NCBI GenBank assembly: GCA_030142905.1 | Contig: JASJOG010000084.1 | Coordinates: 806,001 to 870,000, forward strand | Source: Heliopora coerulea | Taxonomy: Eukaryota; Cnidaria; Anthozoa; Scleralcyonacea; Helioporidae | DNA: 64,000 bases | Direction of reading: 5' to 3' | In this document: in pieces, positions 1 through 11,243 of the stretch | Numbering within the stretch: the stretch's first letter is position 1 | Layout: every line of letters starts with the position of its first letter | Program-made: the position numbers and the translations under genes | The notes under the pieces: generated by a model | Databases searched by the model: none | The model's input: only the letters and a program-made list of their open reading frames with translations | Told to the model about the DNA's origin: nothing

Positions 1-642
1 TTCATGAGGAAAAGACAAAAGAAAATCATAAGCGTGTCGGATCTATATATGTGGTAAAGATACACGTGCCTTTATATGTGAAGAAGTTGTTCAAATTTTT
101 CGGCTAATGAACGATAAATTTCCAAACTTTCTTCACGAATTAGCGTATTAAGAGGTGAATTTCATAAGACATTTAAAAAACTCGCAGTTCGTGCTTTATC
201 GGGTCTAAAACACGATCGTGCTTTATTGGGTCTTAAATCCTGATAAAGAACTCCTGCTCGGTTTTTAAATATTACTTAAAAAAACTCATTAATAATTCAC
301 AAACTTTTCCCTTCGATTTTCTACGTTAAAATTTACTGAAACTTCAAAATAACCGATAAGCATGGCCATTTAAATGTATTCGTATTTTAAGAAAGATACA
401 ATATTCGTATACAGATCGGCCGTTCATATTGTATCTTTTACATACACAACACAATATGAACAACGAAAACTACGTGAGCAGATGACGAAACGAAAGCCTT
501 TTGAAGGATCCCAACCCAGATTTGTTCTAAAAGTACAATTTTAAAGAATTGAACATGCAATCTTGATTCCTGCCCCAAGCTCCATGTTGCTTCTCCCAAT
601 AGATCCCAGATGTGTCTGAGAGTCGGGACCTTTCACCATTTT

Positions 643-973
643 TCATAAACAGGTCATTTCCCTCTTCAGATTGACATATTCATCAGATTGAGTGTAAAAA
701 CAATTATTTGCCATTGCAATAGAGTCAATAATTTCACTAGCATTACCACCTACCATCCCACATACTGATCTCAGGGCCACACCAACCTTTGGGGCTCACT
801 TTACAACACTGAGCTAGATTCCCCAGGCAGCTTTTCCCTGACAGCAACGAGTTTCTATTTGACAAAACGTCGTGGTTCAGTCCAGGAGGGCTAATATCGC
901 ACACATGCAGTCGCACCCCCAAAAAGATGAATAGCGTCAATTGACAAAATGTGCTTGAATCGATGGATTTCAT
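643..973 (-). pseudogene. Coding-like remnant, possible secreted-protein exon
   Basis: Two overlapping minus-strand frames look coding. The first starts with ATG at 973 and has a hydrophobic signal-peptide-like start (MKSIDSSTFCQLTLFIFLGV) followed by a cysteine-containing segment, ending at a stop at 743. A second frame, offset by one base, takes over across the overlap and reads through to a stop at 643-645 (segment GNASEIIDSIAMANNCF). Either a single-base frameshift has broken one exon, or an intron boundary lies near 750, where a possible donor (G|GTAGGT) is seen. The family was not recognised. It could be a decayed gene, part of a mobile element, or the edge of a gene lying to the left. 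Confidence 0.3.
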
Positions 974-1532
974 CTGTCTAACGGGAACTCAGGAGAGTAT
1001 TATGGTTAGGGTTAGGATTAGTAAGCACCAACCTATTGCTTGTGGGAGCCTTCGCCACTCTTGAAGAGATAATATTCATCTATTTCCCAAGTTTTGTCAA
1101 TTGACCATATTCACCTTTTCAAGGTGTGAAACCAGGCTGACTAATACACACTTATTCCAAGTTATGACTCAAGTCACAAATAGAAATAACACAATAGATT
1201 CACTCGTCAGCCCAATCGTTGGGAATGTAGCAGAAAAAAATGCATAAATAACGATAAATGTAATATCCGAGCACTTAATACTCTTCAAGTATACTTAATA
1301 TTAGAAGTTCGTAGGAAACAGGAAGCTCATTATATTACTCTTACTATATTTGTTTTGCTACAAACGCTCATCCTTAGAAGTCTTTTTTGTTACTTAATTT
1401 TTTCCGGCCTCAGGGTAACCACGTATGACTAAGGGCCTATAAAAAGCATTTCTTTATTAACATTGTCTTGAGTTTTTAGTACTGTTTTCACTTAAGTTAA
1501 CAGATAAAAGATTGCTTGAGTGTGTTTGTGCG

Positions 1533-1650
1533 GTGATAGAAACATAAATGACATTATTTCAACTGGAGAAATGCCTGGTGGAAACACGGATTGTAGCCGT
1601 ATTTTCAGGTATTTTTCAGGCTTGATTAGTGTCATAAATGTTTCTATCAC
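1533..1650. repeat. Small foldback element
   Basis: Two 20-base arms, 1533-1552 and 1631-1650, are inverted complements of each other with two mismatches, enclosing 78 bases. The size and layout resemble a small MITE-like or foldback repeat. No coding capacity is seen. Related short words (TTTCTATAGC, GAGTTATAGAAAC) recur to about 2100, so the surrounding stretch may be a decayed cluster of the same family. Confidence 0.5.
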
Positions 1651-2116
1651 AGTACAGAGACACGAAAACTATTGTACTCTAGTGTAAAATGAAAATGACG
1701 TCTCCTTTGTTTCTGCACTCCGAGAGAAAATGAGGGTCGTCCAATCACAGCACGCGTGGGGTGTGAGTTATTGAATAAAACTGAAATAGAAAACTCGTTT
1801 CTTGTTTCCAACAAGCTATAGAAATACAGTGGCATTTTGGGAAAACATGAAATGGGGGTGGAAACGAGCAAAACGAGGCGGAAGGGCTGGTGTTTCCACT
1901 GTTTCGACTTCCCCTAAATTTCCACGAGTGTTTCTGTAACTCAACAAGAACTCGGAAAAATATACTTTGTGTTTAGTTTAGAAAATAAACCGTAGAAAGT
2001 GCAGAAATAGGACACGTTTTTGCTGCCATCAAAGGGTAAACTCTCCTTACTGATCAAGATAGCGTTTTTCCATGTTTCTGTCGAGTTATAGAAACGTAAC
2101 CATCACCAAATATCAC

Positions 2117-2165
2117 CGTTATTGTATGACACTGGATATAAAACGTTATTGTATGACACTGGATA
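2117..2165. repeat. 22-bp tandem duplication
   Basis: A 22-base word (2117-2138) is repeated exactly at 2144-2165, giving a 27-base period. This is a simple local duplication with no evident function. Confidence 0.85.
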
Positions 2166-3430
2166 ATGTACAAACGTGCAATCCATTGCTTTACATAACA
2201 TATCCCTCACTGAAGTTTGTAAGAGTTAACTAAAAGGCGTTATAAATACACTTTTAATGCAAATTGTATAGAATCTTTGACGCGAATTTTAACGCGTGCT
2301 AGCAGTGGGATGTATTCCTTGTAGTTAGTCGCTTGTGCGGCCACTGTTGCAAAACCCAGGACTGTTTTCAAAATATTCGGCGACAATCGTCGATGGAATT
2401 ACTATGAATACCACTGAATTAAATTGTAGGAAATACAAATATTTTCACTTTGCATTAAAATACATTCATGCTACCGTAACTGACAAGATTTAGGAAGACA
2501 TTAAGATTCTTACACTTGAAGTGTTCTTATATTAAGTTATGCAGAGCTTACGCAAATATGACTGCGCATTTATAATTCTTTCATGTGCATCTTAATGAGC
2601 CTGAGAGTCTAGTTCTTGTGTCTTCTACTCAAAGCATCGTAACATTGCTGACAAAGATATTCAGACCCGTTAACATGAACTTTTACGTAGGAAAGGTATT
2701 CTGCGCCTCTATCGAATAAGGGCTCTCTATATGAAAGCAGACAGAAGTTTTAATTTGATCGAAGTCTGAGTCGGTTTAAATAGCTAATTAGTTTTCGACC
2801 CATTCGAAATGACCGCCTTACAGGAAGCTGATTTAGTGAAGTGGATCATGAAGTCGGTCGTAAAGAGATGGAGAAGTGACTTGATTTTGGAGACGGTAGA
2901 AATCGACAGTTTTCCCTTAGGATCGAGTTCTTAGCTCGGCTTGAGATTTTCATTTGACCTCATTGAAACGCTTCCTAATAGACGCACTAGAAAAGTTAAA
3001 AGAATAAGAGAGAAGCGTGTGAGACGAACTGTTTTGCCAATACTCTCAAGTGTTCTTTGGACTTCCTAATTGCTTCTGTAACGTAGCACAGAAAATGGGA
3101 AAATGTGTACAAAAAAAAGATGACCCAGGGGTAAGTTGTTCGTAGTTCGACTAGCTTGCCCTTCGGGAACATTTTAACGAGTGAACAGCAAACTTGAATT
3201 TATCAGTTCTATCTCGAGTTATTCACCTCGTTAGTACAATTAGAGAGATAAAATTCAAATTGGGTGGCTCAAAGCATGGATAGTGGTGTTCAATCAATGG
3301 AACTCAGCAGTTGGATTAGGTATCGAGACTTCGTGCGTCCGACCACATAAATTTGAAAACAAACCCTGATTTCCATATGATCGTGTACACAGGTTGCCGA
3401 CTGCTCGGCAATTTAACTTTGTTGTTTTTC

Positions 3431-3457
3431 TTTTTTTTTTTTTTTGGGGGGGGGGGG
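3431..3457. repeat. T15-G12 homopolymer block
   Basis: Fifteen T are followed directly by twelve G. The G run could form unusual DNA structure and is also a place where assembly length may be wrong. No gene is interrupted. Confidence 0.9.
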
Positions 3458-5454
3458 TTCATCGCCCACCAGCGCCGTTAGCAATATATGAAAAACAGGC
3501 TTTGAGGCCGTAAGGAAACTCGTTTGAGTAAAGTTTGCCACATTAACACCGCCAGTTGGTAAACTAACCCTTCTAGATCAAATTTTCATCAATTTACCTA
3601 ACTACAGGTTGCTTTTGTACTACGTTTTGTACGATTCATATGCAATCAGAACATGCTCTCTGTTCTCCTTATTTTATAAAAAAATTAAATATATAAAAAG
3701 GATTCCAAATAGGCCGTCAATTTGGCAGATGCCTAGTAAGATTTCAGAAAACAGGAAGCTCGTCATATCGCTACGATGGTATGTGTTTGTCCACGACGGT
3801 ACGACCACGTGTACTAATTGCCAAGGCTCTTCAGCGCAATGGAACGTACAGTTATACATTAAACATACAACCAATTCCCACGCTCCAATCTCTCTATGTA
3901 TAGAAAGCCTTTTTGTAATATAAGTGAGCTTTAATGTGCTTCCAACAATTGCATTAAACAAATTTAGCAGTGTGAGAACGAGCGTCTGTCTGGTCGCTTC
4001 TGAAAACTGAATTCGTCATATCTGGATCGTGTGAAACCAGTCTTAAATTAGAAACAGATGTTCTTTTCAAAGTACACACAAATTCCATTTCGGGTCCTTT
4101 GAATTTGACGTAGTATTACACCACCTGACTTACAATGTTCCCTCTTGTTTTCTGTTTCCGACCGTGTGCTAAGAAGGCTTAGTTCATTCGGCGTGCGAAT
4201 ACACATTATGATTCAACACTGAGCTATAACATATTAAAGTCTTTTCAGCCGTTTTTATTTCTTAGTCATCATTAAACTTATCTTAAAGAATTCGATGCAT
4301 TCAAAGTACATCCCCTGACTAAGCTCTTGTAGTTTTTATTCAAATTCTCAAGGATTTAAAAGTATTTCAGCTATGTCTTTTACTCTTTTGTAGACGAATT
4401 CCACACTCACACCGGACGTTTAAAGCAAGAATGGTAGCAACATGAATGGCATAGTTCCAGAAGCGCATTCGCACATTTTAAAATAGCTTGGCAACCACCA
4501 TGCTATGAACTATAGCAGAAAACAATTCGCCCACGAGAGCAATTTTAGAAAACGTGGTTTTCCTATGATTACATAGACGCCACAAAGTGGGCGTTCAAAA
4601 GAGTTCGGATGATTCTTCCTCAGTTACCGCGGCGAAGAACAATTTTTCAAATTCAGTCATTCATTGCGCAAAATAATCCAAACAGTTAAAAGAAGTGTAT
4701 AAATGGCTCATTCATTGTAATAACACAAATATAAAAGCCATTTGAGAAGCCGCAAAAATTCAAAGCATCCATACATTAGATAGTTATGGTTCAGTACGAG
4801 TAACCCCTCAAACTGAAGTGTTGCGTAAGCCAACACTACAGAGACAAACTTATGAAGAAGAGCATGTGCAATACGCCATTGACGTACGGGTTCAAAACAC
4901 TTAAATGTGTTTCAGTTGTAATGTCAGGTCAAAGAATCCGATTGACGGTTTGGCCTCGGCAAAAAATCCGAGGTTTTGGCGCGAAAATACTTAAGATTAG
5001 TGTGTTTTGACTACAAGTCAAGTATCAACGATAAATCATCTGCATAACATACAAAGCCAAGTAAACAGCTAATTAATCAACTTCCGGCATGTGACAGCGC
5101 ATATAATGTACTTCATATAAAAATGTATAGCTCGCCGTGCATATATATATATATATAGACGCGAACCGGCGATGTTCCATAGATACCAAGAAGTGGAGAG
5201 GTAAAAACGGCAGTTTGACGAATTAATATTTCACAGGAAGACGTCGCAGCGACAATTCGAATCTTGACCAAACTAACGGAGTTGTTGGTCGGACTTAGAA
5301 ACTGCCCAAAAACTGAACGTTCCGGTCGGGAATCCAAATAACCAGAAGTTTCGGTAACATAGTTTTCGCCTCGCTTAAGTTCTTTTCGTCTGAAAAAGGA
5401 CAAACGTCTCTTGAACTTCTGAAAACGTTTGGTGGTCGTTGACACAACCTAAAA

Positions 5455-8400
5455 ATGTTACGGGCTGTCGATTCATTTCATTCTGGGGTGAACAGACTGA
5501 AGCGAAACTATAAGACTGTCGCTCAAGGCAAAGCAGAGAAGACTTGGGAGCAAACTTCACAGGGATACCTAAGAAACGGTGAAGATTTCCCGCTGAAATT
5601 GGCCGAACTGATGATTCTTCACCGCGCCACCAAAGCCTTGACCAGCGCTTGTAACCTGGGAGTCTTCGATTATCTGGAAGCAGAAAACGACGCGCGAACG
5701 GCCGAGGAAATCGGAGAACACTGTAAATCAAGTTCTAACGGAATAAAAATATTACTAGACGCGTGTGTAGCGCTGAATTTGTTAAATCGGGTGGGCGTAG
5801 AGGAAGAGAAATTCGAACTGACGGAGGATTCAAGACGCTATTTAACCAAACAAAGTCCAGACGCGTTACGTGGGGAAATTGCGTGCATCGATATGGAGTA
5901 TATGTTGACAGGGAATCTTGAGCACGCGGTGCGGGAAGGCTCCACGCAGTGGCCACGCACGCTTGCTATTCCTGAAGGCGGGAATTTGTTCGACTTGGTC
6001 TACTCCAATGAGATGTTCACCTTGCAATTCCTCGCGGGCATGCACGGCGTGTCGAACGTGGCCAGCCAAGTCTTGGTAGAAAACATTGATCTCAGTCAGT
6101 TTGCCAATGTTTGCGATTTAGGAGGTAAGTTTGGATTCGTTCCCACTTTTTTTTAATTAAAGTTACTTTTCAAACTGGTCTGCCGGTGTATTCAAAAAAT
6201 TACAAAACTATAACTACAAAACAAAGATTACGTTTCTTGGTCCGTTCTAAACTGGGCACTTCAGTAGCGGACGTCTTCTTTCAAGAACCATGAACTTTAA
6301 CGCTTGCGCAAGAAGAATTGGAGAGGTACTTGATCACGAAAACTAAAGAGAAACACAAAGTTCTCAAGAAATTGCGGTTGTTGATGTTTGAGTTTCCTCA
6401 TGAAATTTCCCGTGGGAATACGTTTGTTTTCGTAGTCTCGAACACGACCGTTCCCAATTTGCCTCAAATTCGTCGGCCGTTTCTATAGGACCATGGTGCA
6501 GGAAGTGTCCAAGTGCTTCCACGAAGAGCTCCAAGTCCGCCATTCCTTCCGACTAGCTCCTTTTGTTGAAATGGGTGGAGTTCTTGATGTTAGGCCAATA
6601 TTCTTTCTTCAGGTCACCGTTCCGTGAAATAGTTGGTGAAAACTTTCAAAAATAACGAATTTCTTGAAGAACAAATGAACTTTGAACCAAAAAAAGCATT
6701 GAACCAATCCGGAGAAACTGCTACTCCAGAGTAAACACCAAACGATAGTTGAAATCTGACTAAATGTCGTCGCCTCTTCAGTGAACTTTGAACTTTTATT
6801 TCCAATTTACATGATTCCCGGCGTCAGGCTAATTCTGGCCAGCAACCGCTTCCGGTTGGCACTGTCCTGCGAAGATCCTGCCATATTGTTTGCCTTGCGA
6901 GTTCTCCTGCAGTGCCATTGTGTAGTGAACACAGTCATGTGAATCTTTACGAAGAGTCAATGGGCACCACATGTGTTTCGAAGGGCAGTGAGCGGAACCC
7001 GACCAGGTATCATGCGTCCACCACGATAACGGCACAGTCCCAGCGTACGCGGTAGGGACATTTTTAACCACGCTGAGCATACTGAGCCAGTGGGGTTACA
7101 AACACCAGTACTGCTCATGTGTAATCTTTTGGGTCCTAAAGATAACATTATACTGAAATAAAACCGTCTGGTGTAAGGCAGAAGAAAATTGCCGAGAGCA
7201 CATTAGGTCTGGAAATGTTTATCCGAGACAGGTTTTTACCTCTAAAATTCTGAAGTAAAATTCTAAAGGGGACAGTAGGACTGAAGAGCTAATTGAGACA
7301 CGTTTTAACTTATCAGTTCCCCCGTTGGGTGCTATATCACTGAAGAAAACGATGTAGGACAAGCCAGAATGTAATTGTAAAAGGCACAGTAGGAATAAGG
7401 ATTAACGCCACAAGTACATTGCGAAAGGAGCAGCCTAAATTTTTGCATTTGAAAACAGCGATGAATAACTATAAAGAAAAGCGGTCATAGTTGAGGGATT
7501 CTTTCAAAGAAGCTTCTCACGCTAAGCAAGATAGCTCCTCGGTGGTCACAAGAGTAATTTCAACTTTGTCACCATAGTACAAAATTCGCAAGGCCAGCAC
7601 CAACGATTGCAACGTAAAATTGTTGAATATGAAAAGTCGTCAGTGAAATTTAATAAGATAAACTTACTGGTTAGGTATGAGGTCATAAAATCGAAAAGAT
7701 TCAAACTGCTTGAGAATATACCGTACGGTCAGTTCCCAATTATTTCATTGAAATTTCCTATTTGGGTGCCATCCTGCGTTAGTTCCCTTTACGTTTCTTT
7801 ACACTTCATCATGGTGTCTTAATGCATTTTTTCGACCATCAAGTAGCTCCCGAGATGCCAAACTTACAATTCTAACCCACCTTTTAATTAATATTTAAAG
7901 GCCGACAATGAGGACTAGACCGGGTTTTCAAGTATGAAGAATTCGTTCTAGTCCGAGACGAAGCCGAGGATTGGAACGAATTCCGAGTACTTGAAAACCA
8001 GGTCTAGTCCGAACTGGAGGCCTTTGAATGACTTCTCAGAATCAACTAGTGTATTGGCACAACGAATTGGTGTATTAGTAATGAGTGTATCGATGAATAA
8101 ACCGATTGTGTTTCAAACTTAATCCACGTGGTCCCTTTTAACGGATCTGATTTTTCCGAGCAAGTCAGCTTACCCGAAACACGCGGTACAACTTTCCGCA
8201 CAAGAAATATCACTCTTGCCCAGTGACGAAAGACGTACGGTAAATAAACCCTACGCCGGAATGATTATAGATAACTGACCTACTGTTTCGCATCAAACAC
8301 ACTTTTTAATTAAAGTGTAGAAAACACAAAGCATATCATGAGCGTGACGATCATCAAATGTGGAAGTAATGCTGACTGTTTTCGACGAACTTCTCGAAGG

Positions 8401-9805
8401 TTTATGCACCTCAAACAGCATTGATTTTCAACTTATTCAATTCATTGTCAACATTTTCGAGTTTTTGTTTTTTAAAACAAAAAGCTCCACGTTCGTGTTT
8501 TATCGGCGGACGATAAATGCGTACATTAAGTTGACAATCGCGACGCGCGAACTCTAACGTCCAAACGAGAATCCAGAAATTCCCATAAAGTATTCAATCT
8601 CGACTATCTAATCCATACCAGCTCGAAACATCGCTTTATTTGTGTTCTCCTTCAACAGGAGGTACAGGAGCGTTTGGGTACCACGCAGTCGCCAGATATC
8701 CTCAGATGAATATGACTATCCTCGAGCTACCTCCAGCTGTCAAAGCATCCTCTCACTTTATCCCGCGAGGGATACCAGAGTCCCAGTTATCCCGCGTAAA
8801 ATTCTTACCAGGAGACTTCTTCAAGGACAGCCTCCCGCCTGCTGAGTTGTACGTATTAGGAAGAATTCTCCACAACTGGGGAGCAGAACTTTGTGACATA
8901 CTGCTTGAGAAAGTGTACCGTTCATTGCCACCAGGTACAGCCATGTAACTAAACTACAGTAAACTAAACTAATCTTAAGTAATCTAAGCAAACCACAGTG
9001 GTGTACATCACAGCGTAAAACAAACCACATTGACCAAACTACTGAAAATTACAGCGTAACTGCTGAGAATATTTTCCGGGTATTGGACTAAGAAGTGGTC
9101 ATATCAGTTCTTCTCAAACTAAATATAAGCCTAGAGAGCTGCGTCGGCAGTGGGTTGAAGTAATATTTGGAGGCCGACAGTGAGGACTAGACCAGGTTTT
9201 CAAGTACGAGGAATTCGTTCTAGTCCGAGGTAAAGCCGAGGATTGGAACGAATTCCGAGTGCTTGAAAACCCGGTCTAGTCCGGATTGGAGGCCTTTCAA
9301 TGACTTCTCCGAATCGACTAGTGTATTGGCACAACGAATTAGTGTATTTGTAATGAGTGTATCGATAAATAAACCGATTGTGCGAAATTGTATTTTAAGT
9401 CCAAGGACTTGAACTATTATTACCAGTCCAAGGACTGGAAAAAACAGTTCAAGTCCTCTGCCCAATACTTCCAAGGTATTTCAAGTTCGCTCACGTGGTG
9501 CCATTCAGCGTGTCTGATTGAATGCTATACTCATGAATTATAGACGATGTGTAGTGAACTAACATTTACTATTCGCTCCAGGCGGAGCCATTCTACTTGT
9601 GGAAGCCCTTCTTGACGACGACAAGCGTGGACCCGTTCGTGTTCATCTCGAGTCCTTAGTAATGCTGGCAGCCACGGGACATGGAAAAGAAAGGTCTGGT
9701 AAGGAGTACCAAGAATTGCTGGCAAAGCATGGTTTCGTGGACATCGAAGTATTTCGGGAAGGAACACTTCTGGACGGAGTGTTAGCCAAAAAACCAAGAA
9801 ACTAA
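5455..9805 (+). CDS. Acetylserotonin O-methyltransferase-like protein (3 exons)
   Basis: Predicted SAM-dependent O-methyltransferase of the hydroxyindole/ASMT family, about 389 aa. Exons are 5455-6124, 8659-8934 and 9582-9805; the donors GTAAGT and GTACAG, the acceptors and the phase-1 junctions all agree. Exon 1 encodes the winged-helix dimerisation region, which contains LMILHRATKALTSACNLGVF. The exon 1/2 junction rebuilds the glycine-rich SAM-binding loop DLGGGTGAFG at residues 221-230. Exon 2 also carries the acidic ELPPAV strand end and the ILHNW motif, whose His (about residue 295) sits at the catalytic position of class I O-methyltransferases. Exon 3 carries ILLVEALLDDD and the C-terminal strands. 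Family members in vertebrates make melatonin from N-acetylserotonin, but the family is broad and the substrate here is unknown. The first 30 residues are a basic extension relative to vertebrate ASMT and could be a mitochondrial targeting sequence. Both introns contain a copy of the same 221-bp palindromic repeat. Confidence 0.93.
7890..8110. repeat. 221-bp palindromic repeat, copy 1 (methyltransferase intron 1)
   Basis: First of two near-identical copies in the same orientation; the other is at 9162-9382. The left part is a strong inverted repeat: an arm of about 37 bases beginning GGACTAGACCGGGTTTTCAA is complemented about 40 bases downstream, giving a long hairpin. The right part (TGTATTGGCACAACGAATT and onward) is not palindromic. 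No coding potential is seen. It resembles a non-autonomous foldback or MITE-type element. Confidence 0.85.
9162..9382. repeat. 221-bp palindromic repeat, copy 2 (methyltransferase intron 2)
   Basis: Second copy of the element at 7890-8110: same orientation, same length, scattered substitutions and the same internal hairpin. The two copies flank exon 2 of the methyltransferase, which encodes most of the SAM-binding fold. Confidence 0.85.
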
Positions 9806-11243
9806 ACGATGCTAAGTGCATGATTTTACCATTTCTTTTTTGAACGTGAACCAAGTTGGAAACAACTAGTTACTTTCAAGCTTACAAACAAAAGCTATTA
9901 AAAAATAGTGAGAATTTTAACAAATCAAGACGAAATCAATGGGAGATGACGGTAGACGTTAATCTTCCTTGATAAATCTTATCGCTTGACATTTTGAGGG
10001 GTAATCCTTCCTTGGCTTATTTGACGGGGGGTCGATCGCCCCGCCCTCTCTCTGGCGGGACCCTTGAAAATGTAAATACTAGGAATTTATTATAACTACA
10101 CAAACAAATTCGAACTTTTTTTTTCATCTTTGAGTGTGGTAAACGTACAAAAGATGCACGTAAAATGTGTTGCTGGCTCCAAGGAACAGATTTTGAACAG
10201 CTTGTTTCCAATGATCCAGGCCAGCGTTCATGTATGGTTAATTCAATCACCGTGTTTTTGTTCACCCTCAGGTATGCACAAAAACCACTTAATTTATTGT
10301 CCAACACTCGTCAAAATTGGTTCCAAGCAGCCATTGCTGCAACAAGCATACGAAAGCCAACTCTGTATTTCTACATTATTTATTACCGAGTTTTTGTAAT
10401 CAACTCATTAAGTTATTGTACAATCGAAAACAATGTTGAAACTCCACTTAGACTTATGGCTACCAACTGTTGCCGAAGACACTGTAAGGATATTTTGTAA
10501 ATAAACATTTGCCACTCGAATATGTCGTTTATGTCGTCATTTTCTTTCCAATTTACGGCTGATTGTCATAAATTTAAAGCTGTGGCGTATAATGAAAGAA
10601 ACCAAGGAGAGAAATCCTAGGCAACGTTCGCCGATTCTAATATGACGCAACAGTTCTATGAAATTTAGACCTGGTACAACAACGGGTCACAATGGAACAT
10701 TCTCAACTGTAGCTTCAGAAATGTAAAACTTATCTTGAATATCCGTTACCATCCTTTGTTTATCCTCCTTTATCTTCAAAGATCATCGGTTGGCTACCCT
10801 TTATTAAGAAAGGAGTATGGTGATTAACCTTAAAGTTCGTTAATCAGGTAATTTTACGCTCCAAATACATAGTTCTGTGTAGAGGGCACGTTTCTCAGTG
10901 TCTATATTGCCGTGCTTCCTTCACGCCTAGTTAGGAGGAGCCTTCCTTAAACTTAACCTGCATGGCTTTTAGCTTTATGAATGCAGTAGACACATTTTCT
11001 AACTACCTAAGGAAGCACTTAATAAAATTAACTGAATGTGAGCACAAAAGAAGCGAACATACAAACTAGAAGACAAAACTGATTATTTCGATCTGATGAT
11101 TTCGATCCCCGTCTGAGGCTCAAAAAAGCGTTTTTATGAGGATAGAGCTTGACGAACGTTCAACTATCATTAAAGATATCTCCAACCTCCCACATTTCCA
11201 AAATACATATCTTAATATTTACATTGTTCGTAATCTTACCTTC
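9806..11243. other. Convergent intergenic region, methyltransferase / SPT5
   Basis: The 3' ends of the plus-strand methyltransferase and the minus-strand SPT5 face each other here. A plus-strand AATAAA lies at 10500-10505 and is a candidate poly(A) signal for the methyltransferase. A minus-strand AATAAA (plus TTTATT near 10799-10804) is a candidate for SPT5. No further gene is seen; short open frames near 10017-10500 show no family resemblance. Confidence 0.55.

Larger units (their letters stand above)
1..5454. other. Left-hand region without a complete gene
   Basis: No gene can be assembled here. The stretch holds a coding-like remnant on the minus strand (643-973), a small foldback repeat (1533-1650), a 22-bp duplication (2117-2165), a T/G homopolymer block (3431-3457) and a short AT dinucleotide run near 5142-5157. 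The last few hundred bases must contain the promoter and 5' UTR of the methyltransferase gene that starts at 5455, but no core promoter motif is clear enough to place. Other open frames in this stretch look like chance. Confidence 0.6.

Noticed and set aside
3609..3961. 104-aa and 95-aa frames on opposite strands
   Set aside because: They overlap antisense, lack splice or family signals and sit in AT-rich sequence.
10130..10500. Two overlapping plus-strand frames after the methyltransferase
   Set aside because: No start context, domain or repeat of family motifs; the stretch is better read as 3' UTR up to the AATAAA at 10500.
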